A DNA stretch of 5,110 bases from contig CAMDOP010000260.1 of the NCBI GenBank assembly GCA_945903675.1, positions 1 through 5,110 on the forward strand. Reading direction: 5' to 3'. This document shows, piece by piece, positions 1-5,110 of the stretch. A program made the translations under genes and the position numbers. A model generated the notes under the pieces. The model searched no databases and was not told the DNA's origin. It saw nothing but the letters and a program-made list of their open reading frames with translations. The DNA comes from Crenothrix polyspora (lineage in GTDB: Bacteria > Pseudomonadota > Gammaproteobacteria > Methylococcales > Methylomonadaceae). Position 1 is the first letter of the stretch. Each line of letters begins with the position of its first letter.

Positions 1-432
1 GACCCGCTGATGATCGGTATACGCACGGGCGGTGTATGGGTTGCTAAGCAGTTACATCAAAGGCTAGGCATTCGTGAGGATTTAGCCTTACTCGACATCT
101 CCTTTTATCGCGACGATTTCTCGCAAATCGGCGTTAATCCCAATGTAAAGCCCAGTCAATTGCCTCAGGATATTAAAGGTCGCGATATTATTCTGATAGA
201 TGATGTTTTTTATACAGGAAGAACCATACGCGCCGCTCTCAATGAAATCTTTGATTATGGCCGACCCAATCAAGTGGTTTTAGCCGTATTGATAGAGCGT
301 GACGGCAAGCAAATTCCCTTATGTCCAGATTGTGTAGGCACTAGCATTAAGTTGAATGCAGGTCAGCGTATCAAATTAATGGGTCCTAATCCCTTGAGTA
401 TTGATTTACAAACACTTGATGCGGTGGCTTAA
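1..432 (+). CDS. pyrR: PyrR, PRPP-binding pyrimidine operon regulator / uracil phosphoribosyltransferase family (5' end cut off)
   Basis: The frame is open to the left edge (first visible codons Asp-Pro-Leu), so the start lies outside the window and the first internal ATG at 10 is not the true start. The 143 visible residues carry the type I phosphoribosyltransferase fold signature: GIRTGG at visible residues 6-11 and the PRPP-binding loop IDDVFYTGRT at 66-75, followed by the IRAALNEIFDYGRP segment typical of PyrR. Family members are about 165-180 residues, so roughly 25-35 N-terminal residues are missing. PyrR in Bacillus binds pyr mRNA and causes attenuation. In gammaproteobacteria it sits at the head of pyrBC' operons, where its regulatory mode is less settled. 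The stop lies 3 nt before pyrB, which implies co-transcription. The family call is firm; whether it regulates or has enzyme activity here cannot be seen. Confidence 0.95.
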   Translation, partial: DPLMIGIRTGGVWVAKQLHQRLGIREDLALLDISFYRDDFSQIGVNPNVKPSQLPQDIKGRDIILIDDVFYTGRTIRAALNEIFDYGRPNQVVLAVLIERDGKQIPLCPDCVGTSIKLNAGQRIKLMGPNPLSIDLQTLDAVA

Positions 433-435
433 ACC

Positions 436-1401
436 ATGATTGAAAATATCCAGCTTAATTCTGAAGGCAAACTCAAACACTTTTTGAGTATTGATGGTTT
501 AAACAAAACCTTATTAACAGAGATCTTGGATATCGCCGAATCGTTTATCGGCATGAATGATCAACAGATTAAAAAAGTACCTTTGCTGCGTGGCAAAACT
601 ATTGTTAATCTGTTTTTTGAAAATAGCACACGCACTCGAACAACTTTTGAATTGGCAGCCAAGCGTTTATCAGTCGATGTGCTGAGCATGAGTATTGCCA
701 CGTCATCGACCTCCAAGGGTGAAAGTTTACTAGACACTATCCGCAATTTAGAAGCTATGTTTGTAGACATGTTTGTGGTGCGTCACGCTATTAGTGGGGC
801 TGCACATTTTATTGCTCAACATACAGCGCCTCATATCAGTGTGATTAATGCCGGTGATGGCCAGCATGCCCATCCAACTCAAGCGATGTTGGATATGTTT
901 ACTATCCGGCAAGTCAAACAAGATTTTACTAATCTACGTGTCGCCATCATTGGCGACATACTCCATTCTAGGGTGGCTAGATCACAGATTCAGGCCTTGA
1001 ATATTTTGGGTGCAGCTGAAGTTCGGGTGATCGCGCCTAAAACCTTATTGCCGTCTCATGTTGAAAGCTTAGGCGTCAATGTCTCACATGATTTAACCTC
1101 AGGGCTTAAAGACATTGATGTCATCATCATGTTACGGTTACAAAAAGAGCGCATGACCTCGGCATTATTACCCAGTGAAAGTGAATACTTTAAATGTTTT
1201 GGTTTAACCGAGGCTAAGTTAAAAATAGCAAAGCCCGATGCCATTGTTATGCATCCAGGCCCTATTAACCGAGGCGTTGAAATCGATTCTAAAGTCGCTG
1301 ATGGTCCGCAGTCCGTTATACTTAAGCAAGTGAGCAATGGTATCGCCATACGTATGGCAATAATGGCCATGGCGATGCAAAAACAAGGAGCGGTAGGATG
1401 A
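436..1401 (+). CDS. pyrB: Aspartate carbamoyltransferase catalytic chain, Pseudomonas type
   Basis: This cytosolic enzyme condenses carbamoyl phosphate with aspartate to N-carbamoylaspartate, the committed step of pyrimidine synthesis. The 321-residue protein has every expected active-site element: the carbamoyl-phosphate loop STRTRT at 64-69, the SSTSKGES loop with Lys94, Arg116 in VVRH, HAHPTQ at 144-149 (His146, Gln149), HSRVARS with Arg179, MLRLQKER with Arg234 and Gln236, and HPGP at 273-276. Sequence style and length (Pseudomonas PyrB is about 334) match the class that assembles with PyrC' rather than with the PyrI regulatory chain of enteric bacteria. A short N-terminal extension precedes the catalytic core, as in that class. 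The ATG is 3 nt after the pyrR stop, with only a weak purine-rich site (GGTGG, 423-427) ahead, so translational coupling from pyrR is likely. The end overlaps pyrC' by ATGA. Confidence 0.98.
   Translation: MIENIQLNSEGKLKHFLSIDGLNKTLLTEILDIAESFIGMNDQQIKKVPLLRGKTIVNLFFENSTRTRTTFELAAKRLSVDVLSMSIATSSTSKGESLLDTIRNLEAMFVDMFVVRHAISGAAHFIAQHTAPHISVINAGDGQHAHPTQAMLDMFTIRQVKQDFTNLRVAIIGDILHSRVARSQIQALNILGAAEVRVIAPKTLLPSHVESLGVNVSHDLTSGLKDIDVIIMLRLQKERMTSALLPSESEYFKCFGLTEAKLKIAKPDAIVMHPGPINRGVEIDSKVADGPQSVILKQVSNGIAIRMAIMAMAMQKQGAVG
1385..1390 (+). promoter_or_regulatory. Shine-Dalgarno of pyrC'
   Basis: AAGGAG lies inside the 3' end of pyrB, 7 nt before the ATG at 1398. It fixes the pyrC' start, and with the ATGA overlap it indicates coupled translation. 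That would suit two subunits made in fixed ratio. Confidence 0.85.
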
Positions 1402-2678
1402 ACCAGATACTGATTAAACAGGGACAACTTATCGACCCTGCTAATAACATTAATCGTATTGGTGATGTTTATATTGCTGAAGGTAAGATAGTTTCTGTCA
1501 CGCATGAGCCAGCAGGCTTCAAGCCAACGACTGTTATAGATGCAACGAATAAAATAATATGCCCAGGATTTATTGATTTAAGTACGCGGTTGCGCGAACC
1601 TGGGCAAAGTCGTAAAGCGACGTTTAAAAGTGAAGCGCACGCAGCAGCGAGTGCGGGTGTAACCACTATGTGTTTGCAGCCAGATACTAACCCTGTTATT
1701 GATACGCCCGCCGTAGCTGAATTAATAAAAGAGCTCGCTGAAAAAGCACTTTATCCGCAAATCTATCCGATTGCCGCCTTAACTCGAAAGCTCGAAGGTA
1801 CAGAGTTGAGCTCCATGTTATCGCTTAAGCAGGCCGGTTGTATTGCCGTAGGCAATGCCCAGCAAGCTGTTAAAAACTTATTGATACTCAGAAGAGCCAT
1901 GGAGTATGCCGCAAGTCATGATTTATTAGTGATGTTTAGGCCCAATGATTATTGGCTAGGCAATAACGGTTGCGCTCATGAAGGTGCCGTTGCCACTCGC
2001 TATGGCTTACCGAGTATTCCAGAAGAAGCAGAAACCATCGCGCTGGCTCAATGTCTGGAGCTCGTTGAGCTGACTGGATGCCGTATGCATTTTGGCCAGC
2101 TCAGTTGTAAACGTTCAGTCATTAAGATTTTTCAAGCTAAAAAATATGGCTTGAATATTAGTGCCGATGTCGCTATCCATCAGTTACATTTAACAGAAAA
2201 TGACATGATTCCTTTTGACAGTAGTTATCATGTGTTGCCACCTTTTCGTACAGAAGAAGATAGAGAGTATTTACAGCAAGGTTTAGCGAGTGGCACCTTG
2301 AACAGCATTTGTTCAGACCATCAGCCGCATGATATAGACGCTAAATTAGGTGCCTTCCCAGAAACAGAGCCGGGTGTTTCGTCATTGGAAACCCTATTGC
2401 CGCTAATGCTCAAGTTGGTTGAGCAAGGTGCTATAACCTTAGAACAAGGTATAGCAGCATTAAGTGAAAATCCTGCCCGGGTTCTGCATTTAAATAGTGG
2501 TGCCTTAACGGTGGGTTTTGCGGCGGATGTCTGTGTTTTTGATCCCGAACTAAGCTGGCAAGTGAATGCAGATAATTGGAAAAGTCAGGGTATTAATACG
2601 CCATTTTGGGGGCAAACCTTCAAAGGCCGTGTAACGCATACGATACAGGCCGGCAAGATGATTTATAGTTTGCAGTAA
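1398..2678 (+). CDS. pyrC': PyrC', dihydroorotase-like non-catalytic subunit of aspartate transcarbamoylase
   Basis: The 426-residue protein has the amidohydrolase/dihydroorotase fold (PGFIDLSTRLREPG at 57-69, GVTTMCLQPDTNP at 87-99, SENPAR at 356-361) but lacks the metal site. The canonical D-x-H-x-H-x-R reads D60-L-S62-T-R64-L-R66, so both histidines are gone. The HxED site reads R181-P-N183-D. The histidine of the HxxHxS motif is Gln234 (HFGQLS). The region that normally supplies the metal-bridging acidic residue reads GNAQQ (152-156). Only the SDH..PH stretch (306-311) survives. In Pseudomonas the equivalent PyrC' is inactive and is needed to assemble the PyrB dodecamer, so the same role is inferred here. 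A true dihydroorotase gene must then lie elsewhere. It starts 7 nt after AAGGAG and overlaps pyrB by 4 nt. Automated annotation would probably mislabel it as an active dihydroorotase. Confidence 0.92.
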   Translation: MNQILIKQGQLIDPANNINRIGDVYIAEGKIVSVTHEPAGFKPTTVIDATNKIICPGFIDLSTRLREPGQSRKATFKSEAHAAASAGVTTMCLQPDTNPVIDTPAVAELIKELAEKALYPQIYPIAALTRKLEGTELSSMLSLKQAGCIAVGNAQQAVKNLLILRRAMEYAASHDLLVMFRPNDYWLGNNGCAHEGAVATRYGLPSIPEEAETIALAQCLELVELTGCRMHFGQLSCKRSVIKIFQAKKYGLNISADVAIHQLHLTENDMIPFDSSYHVLPPFRTEEDREYLQQGLASGTLNSICSDHQPHDIDAKLGAFPETEPGVSSLETLLPLMLKLVEQGAITLEQGIAALSENPARVLHLNSGALTVGFAADVCVFDPELSWQVNADNWKSQGINTPFWGQTFKGRVTHTIQAGKMIYSLQ

Positions 2679-2696
2679 AACAGCTTTAGCTGTTTT
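2677..2696 (+). terminator. Palindromic hairpin at the end of the pyr operon, possible weak intrinsic terminator
   Basis: AAAACAGCT (2677-2685) and AGCTGTTTT (2688-2696) are perfect reverse complements separated by TT, and they begin within the pyrC' stop codon. The A-rich 5' arm and T-rich 3' arm resemble a compact bidirectional terminator. The T run is only four bases, so termination may be partial and tyrS could receive read-through. Confidence 0.5.
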
Positions 2697-2701
2697 AAAT
2701 A

Positions 2702-2719
2702 GCTGAGCTGAAGCTCAGC
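2702..2719. repeat. Second perfect inverted repeat after pyrC'
   Basis: GCTGAGCT (2702-2709) and AGCTCAGC (2712-2719) pair perfectly around GA. The hairpin starts 5 nt after the preceding one and shares the AGCTG core with it. No T tract follows, so it is not a standard terminator on its own. It may stabilise the 3' end of the pyr transcript or be part of a dispersed repeat. Confidence 0.6.
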
Positions 2720-2747
2720 ACGCCAGCCACAACAAAAATTTTATAAC

Positions 2748-2764
2748 ATTACCTTTAAGGTAAT
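2748..2764. promoter_or_regulatory. 17-nt perfect palindrome ahead of tyrS, candidate operator or leader hairpin
   Basis: ATTACCTT (2748-2755), T (2756), AAGGTAAT (2757-2764) form a perfect dyad ending 6 nt before the tyrS ribosome-binding site. A TATAAC hexamer (2742-2747) directly upstream could be a -10 box, although no good -35 is visible. If so, the dyad would sit near the transcription start, where a repressor could bind. Function is inferred from position and symmetry only. Confidence 0.4.
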
Positions 2765-2770
2765 AAGTTT

Positions 2771-2774
2771 GGAG
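2771..2774 (+). promoter_or_regulatory. Shine-Dalgarno of tyrS deciding a TTG start
   Basis: GGAG lies 7 nt before TTG at 2782. No ATG or GTG in this frame occurs near the expected N-terminus, so this site is the main support for the TTG start. Confidence 0.75.
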
Positions 2775-2781
2775 AAAGACA

Positions 2782-3987
2782 TTGCAAGAGCAGGTTTTAG
2801 AGACTTTATTAAGAGGGACTGATGAAGTTTTAGTCGAGCACGAATTAGTTAAAAAGTTGCAAGAAGGGCGTCCTCTAAGGATTAAAGCAGGCTTTGATCC
2901 CACGGCGCCTGATTTACATTTGGGTCATACTGTACTCATTAATAAATTAAAGCAGTTTCAAGATTTAGGTCACGAGGTATTATTTCTGATCGGTGATTTT
3001 ACCGGCATGATAGGTGATCCCACCGGCAAAAATGTCACGCGTAAGCCTTTAACTCGCGAACAAGTCCTTGAAAATGCAAAAACCTATCAAGAGCAAATCT
3101 TTAAAATTCTAGATCCTGCTAAAACCCAAGTGATGTTTAATTCAACGTGGATGAATGCCATGTCACCTGCAGATTTAATACAATTAGCAGCCAAACATAC
3201 GGTGGCGCGCATGCTAGAGCGCGATGATTTTAATAAGCGCTTTAAAGGCGGTCAACCCATTGCTATCCATGAATTCTTATATCCTTTAATACAAGGTTAT
3301 GATTCCGTTGCCATGAAAGCCGATGTCGAATTAGGCGGGACTGATCAAAAGTTCAACTTGTTAGTCGGTAGGCAGTTGCAAGAAGTGTTTGGTCAAAAGC
3401 CCCAAGTGGTAATGACCATGCCGATACTTGAAGGCTTAGACGGCGTACAAAAAATGTCTAAATCGCTAAACAATTACATCGGTATCGCAGATCCTGCTGA
3501 TGACATGTTTGGCAAATTAATGTCCATTTCTGATGATTTAATGTGGCGCTATTTTGAGCTATTAAGTTTTCGCCCTATGACTGAGATCAATGGCTGGCGA
3601 CTAGACTGCGAAAATGGCGCGAATCCACGCAATTATAAAGTCAAGCTAGCGCAGGAAATCATTGAACGCTTTCATGATGCCGCTGCTGCCGAAAAAGCCT
3701 TAGAAAATTTTGAGGCGCGTTTTCAACGCGGCGCAATACCTGATGAAATGGATGAGCTGACCTTAAGTACCGAAAATACCGGCTATAGCATTGCTAATTT
3801 ATTAAAAGATGCCGGTTTAGCAACTAGTACTTCAGAAGCTATTAGAATGATTAATCAAGGCGCGGTAAAAATAGATGGCGAAAAAGTCACTGATACCAAA
3901 CTAGAAGTACCCGTTGCCACGGAAAATGTTTTTCAAGTAGGCAAAAGAAAGTTTGCTAGAGTAAAAATAATCGCAACGAGTCATTAA
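2782..3987 (+). CDS. tyrS: Tyrosyl-tRNA synthetase (KMSKS type)
   Basis: This cytosolic class I aminoacyl-tRNA synthetase charges tRNA-Tyr with tyrosine using ATP. The 401-residue protein shows the HIGH-type motif HLGH at 46-49 in the context FDPTAPDLHLGH, GDFTGMIGDPTGK at 71-83, YPLIQGYD at 167-174 and ELGGTDQKFN at 183-192. It has a KMSKS loop at 224-228 and a C-terminal S4-like RNA-binding domain from about 336 to 397. The canonical KMSKS loop and the GGTDQKFN motif place it in the TyrRS group represented by TyrZ-like enzymes, unlike the E. coli TyrS loop KFGKT. Length is normal and no catalytic motif is missing. Translation starts at TTG, supported by GGAG at 2771-2774. It lies 103 nt after pyrC', probably with its own promoter plus read-through. 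Confidence 0.97.
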   Translation: MQEQVLETLLRGTDEVLVEHELVKKLQEGRPLRIKAGFDPTAPDLHLGHTVLINKLKQFQDLGHEVLFLIGDFTGMIGDPTGKNVTRKPLTREQVLENAKTYQEQIFKILDPAKTQVMFNSTWMNAMSPADLIQLAAKHTVARMLERDDFNKRFKGGQPIAIHEFLYPLIQGYDSVAMKADVELGGTDQKFNLLVGRQLQEVFGQKPQVVMTMPILEGLDGVQKMSKSLNNYIGIADPADDMFGKLMSISDDLMWRYFELLSFRPMTEINGWRLDCENGANPRNYKVKLAQEIIERFHDAAAAEKALENFEARFQRGAIPDEMDELTLSTENTGYSIANLLKDAGLATSTSEAIRMINQGAVKIDGEKVTDTKLEVPVATENVFQVGKRKFARVKIIATSH

Positions 3988-4071
3988 TTATAGGTTTAAT
4001 GAGGTACTGCGCCGATTGGCTTTGAGACAGTTTTAGCTTGTACTTGTAAAAAATAATGCGTACACTTCGAG

Positions 4072-4095
4072 ATCGGTTATGAGATATAAGCCGAT
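4072..4095. repeat. Hairpin between tyrS and the small ORF
   Basis: ATCGGTTAT (4072-4080) pairs with ATAA (4086-4089) and CCGAT (4091-4095), with a single bulged G at 4090 and the loop GAGAT. No T run follows, so it is not a standard intrinsic terminator. No other clear terminator was found after tyrS. Confidence 0.45.
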
Positions 4096-4097
4096 AT

Positions 4098-4116
4098 ATT
4101 ATTGATAATCAATATG
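4098..4116. promoter_or_regulatory. Fur-box-like palindrome upstream of the 50-codon ORF
   Basis: The core is a perfect 15-nt dyad, TATTGATAATCAATA (4100-4114), centred on A4107. Aligned on that centre with the classical 19-bp Fur consensus, 14 of 19 positions match by eye, including the central GATAATCA. A -10-like TATTAT (4097-4102) overlaps it, which is where an iron repressor would act, but the -35 is poor. The stretch is AT-rich, so chance similarity is possible. It sits 30 nt before the start at 4147. Confidence 0.4.
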
Positions 4117-4135
4117 TTAAAATAAAAATAAAATT

Positions 4136-4141
4136 GAGGAG
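4136..4141 (+). promoter_or_regulatory. Shine-Dalgarno of the small ORF
   Basis: GAGGAG lies 5 nt before the ATG at 4147. It is one of the best ribosome-binding sites in the window and the main reason to believe this ORF is translated. Confidence 0.7.
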
Positions 4142-4146
4142 TGGTT

Positions 4147-4299
4147 ATGTCAGATGAAAAGAAAGGTTGTGCCGTCATGATTCAGGCTTTAACTTGGTTA
4201 AAGGTGACTGATGCTTGGGCTATAGGTAGTTACCAAAATAAATTACCAAGAATGTGTTACGCCGCTGTAGCTTTAGTTCTAGTAGTTATAATTCTGTAA
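4147..4299 (+). CDS. Small hypothetical protein with hydrophobic C-terminal segment (50 aa)
   Basis: I do not recognise this protein. The 50-residue product opens with a charged stretch (MSDEKKG), has a central part with two tryptophans (TWLKVTDAWAIG, 16-27), then a short basic motif (KLPR, 32-35). It ends in an uninterrupted hydrophobic run from about Met36 to Leu50 with many Val, Ile and Leu residues. This looks like a tail-anchored or single-pass membrane protein with its N-terminus in the cytoplasm, but 15 residues is short for a full membrane span. Two cysteines (8 and 37) flank the central part. The ATG has a strong GAGGAG site 5 nt upstream, and a Fur-like palindrome lies just before that. 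It stands alone downstream of tyrS, and the next terminator is at 4441-4475. Reality as a gene is likely but unproven; function is unknown. Confidence 0.6.
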   Translation: MSDEKKGCAVMIQALTWLKVTDAWAIGSYQNKLPRMCYAAVALVLVVIIL

Positions 4300-4440
4300 A
4301 CATAATAATAAAAGTGGATTTAAATCCTTAATATGACACGCGATTGATGAGCGACTTAGTTCATATCGTTAAACATATTGTATGAAAAAGGGGCGATGAC
4401 TCCTCTGCGATAATCCATTCGATAGTAAAGTTATAAACTG
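4300..4440 (+). other. Gene-free transcribed-looking stretch, possible 3' UTR or small RNA
   Basis: No convincing ORF is present. The stretch holds a perfect 12-nt palindrome GGATTTAAATCC (4316-4327) and an inverted pair TTCATA/TATGAA (4360-4365 and 4381-4386) around a 15-nt loop. A strong terminator follows directly, so some transcript should end there. It could be the long 3' UTR of the 50-codon ORF or an independent small RNA. No clear promoter was found within it. Confidence 0.3.
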
Positions 4441-4475
4441 ACCCCTGCTTAGACTGATCTGAGCTGGGGTTTTTT
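4441..4475 (+). terminator. Rho-independent terminator
   Basis: ACCCCTGCT (4441-4449) pairs with AGCTGGGGT (4462-4470) with a single T-T mismatch, and AGA (4451-4453) with TCT (4458-4460) extends the helix around the loop CTGA. Six T residues follow (4470-4475). The orientation is +. The only candidate upstream on this strand is the ORF at 4147-4299 or a small RNA between them. Confidence 0.85.
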
Positions 4476-4530
4476 ATGCGTAATACAAAAATTAGACGGT
4501 ATCTAGCCTTTAGAAAGTATCCAAAGAAAA

Positions 4531-4706
4531 GGCGGCTCTATTGCCGCTGCTTCCTGCGTCCCTCGGTTTTGTCGGGCGTCGATAGAGAGGGCGTCCTGCT
4601 TTCCTACCGAGGCGCGGCATCCATGTCGCGCCCCTTCGAGCTAATCCAACCAAAACCTGCGGAGCTCGGCGCGGCAAACGAGAGTAAAGCGTCGTTACTG
4701 CGTAAC
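4531..4706. repeat. GC-rich, hairpin-dense element, probable dispersed repeat
   Basis: G+C reaches 76 of 120 bases (4561-4680, hand count), well above the flanks. Inverted pairs are dense: GCGGC/GCCGC (4532-4536, 4543-4547); CCTCGGT/ACCGAGG (4561-4567, 4606-4612); a 10-bp stem with one G-U pair at 4611-4632; GGTTTTG/CAAAACC (4565-4571, 4651-4657); and GTTAC/GTAAC (4694-4698, 4702-4706). Some of these are mutually exclusive, so alternative folds exist. GGGCGTC occurs twice (4574-4580, 4589-4595). A 79-codon frame (4476-4715) crosses it, but its ATG sits directly on the terminator T tract with no ribosome-binding site, so I do not call it a gene. The composition and structure suggest a dispersed intergenic repeat or a mobile-element relic. 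Copies elsewhere cannot be seen from here. Confidence 0.5.
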
Positions 4707-4744
4707 ATCAGTTAGTAATAATTGAGGCGCTGAATAATTATGAT

Positions 4745-4789
4745 TTTGTGGAAATTACACAAACATCATTGATTGAACATCAATAGATG
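4745..4789. repeat. Two adjacent hairpins
   Basis: TTTGTG/CACAAA (4745-4750, 4758-4763) is followed without a gap by CATCATTGAT (4764-4773) pairing with ATCAAT (4779-4784) and GATG (4786-4789), with a bulged A at 4785. They lie back to back in otherwise gene-free DNA. Confidence 0.45.
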
Positions 4790-4847
4790 GTCGATTGGAC
4801 TCACGGCCATTAAGTTACAGAAAACAGTATAAACTGGGAGTGTAATA

Positions 4848-4986
4848 GCTTCATCTGAAGCGAAGTGATGCGGTGCCATCGTCGGTAGCATCCTATAGTC
4901 GCGATAAGCTACGCTAGATTAGAGGAACGATAACCTATCCTTGGTGGATCAGTGCCGAGCCTATTACGCGCGCTATCGGGTTATTG
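4848..4986. other. Gene-free stretch with nested inverted repeats
   Basis: GCTTCA/TGAAGC (4848-4853, 4856-4861) is a tight perfect hairpin. GTAGC/GCTAC (4885-4889, 4908-4912) and CGATAACC/GGTTATTG (4928-4935, 4979-4986, one G-U) are wider pairs. Forward frames are broken by stops; the longest reverse frame seen is about 41 codons with no ribosome-binding site. The stretch could be a structured RNA, a repeat relic, or neither. Confidence 0.3.
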
Positions 4987-4996
4987 CATAAGCTAT

Positions 4997-5110
4997 GGCG
5001 CGAAAGCGAGTGCTTTTGCTGGACATCAAGTGAATTGGCGCGAAAGCGTGTGCTTTTACTGGACATCATGTGAATTGGGGCGAAAGCGTGTGCTTTCGCT
5101 GGACATCATG
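4997..5110. repeat. 40-bp tandem repeat array with a hairpin in each unit, continuing past the edge
   Basis: Two full units (5001-5040, 5041-5080) and 30 nt of a third (5081-5110) follow each other with exact 40-nt spacing. Units 1 and 2 match at 36 of 40 positions; units 2 and 3 match at 28 of 30. The shared GGCG (4997-5000) suggests the array begins just before 5001. Each unit starts with GCGAAAGC facing GCTTTYGC across a 4-nt loop: unit 3 is perfect, unit 1 has a G-U pair, and unit 2 has one mismatch. The period is not a multiple of three, so a repeated protein domain is unlikely. The whole unit is conserved, so it is not CRISPR. Confidence 0.85.

Noticed and set aside
10..12. ATG at position 10 as the pyrR start
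   Set aside because: The frame is open upstream to the edge, and the family needs more residues before the GIRTGG motif.
1056..1505. 149-codon reverse-strand frame across the pyrB/pyrC' junction
   Set aside because: It lies opposite two well-supported genes and encodes no recognisable domain; it is a shadow of their codon pattern.
4382..4399. Tiny ORF beginning ATGAAAAAG
   Set aside because: It stops after five codons.
4476..4715. 79-codon frame on the + strand downstream of the terminator
   Set aside because: The ATG abuts the terminator T run with no ribosome-binding site, and the frame runs through a GC-rich inverted-repeat element. The product is a basic, low-information sequence with no recognised motif.
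4766..4891. Reverse-strand frame of about 41 codons
   Set aside because: It has no properly spaced ribosome-binding site, no motif, and lies in a region dominated by inverted repeats.
4997..5110. CRISPR array
   Set aside because: The full 40-nt period is conserved, so there are no variable spacers, and no cas gene is visible.
3988..5110. tRNA or rRNA genes in the tail
   Set aside because: I found no T-loop-like GGTTCGAATCC stretch and no recognisable conserved rRNA segment.

Overview
The window reads as a chromosomal housekeeping segment from a gammaproteobacterium of moderate to low G+C. The organism call rests on the gene set and order pyrR-pyrB-pyrC'. Here PyrB is the Pseudomonas type of aspartate transcarbamoylase, and the dihydroorotase-like partner has lost its metal-binding residues. 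Genus is not resolved. The AT-leaning genes and the repeat-rich tail would fit groups such as the gammaproteobacterial methanotrophs, but that is only a guess.

Layout: positions 1-432 hold the 3' part of pyrR, which enters from the left edge. Positions 436-1401 hold pyrB, and 1398-2678 hold pyrC', which overlaps pyrB by 4 nt. The three genes form one tightly packed operon for pyrimidine synthesis. PyrB should catalyse the committed step, with PyrC' as a structural partner, and PyrR is a PRPP-binding regulator-type protein. A 103-nt gap (2679-2781) carries two back-to-back hairpins and a 17-nt perfect palindrome. After it comes tyrS (2782-3987, TTG start), encoding tyrosyl-tRNA synthetase.

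Downstream of tyrS no large gene is convincing. At 4147-4299 there is a 50-codon ORF with a strong Shine-Dalgarno and a hydrophobic C-terminus. A palindrome resembling a Fur box (14 of 19 positions) lies just upstream. A strong rho-independent terminator at 4441-4475 closes whatever transcript crosses 4300-4440.

From about 4530 to the right edge the DNA looks like a collection of non-coding repeats. It holds a GC-rich, hairpin-dense element (about 4531-4706) that contains a probably spurious reading frame, then several further inverted repeats (4745-4986). At the very edge is a 40-bp tandem repeat (from about 4997) whose units each fold into a short hairpin; it runs off the window. The most interesting unexplained items are this repeat array, the GC-rich element, the small membrane-protein ORF with its possible iron-regulated promoter, and the palindromes in front of tyrS.
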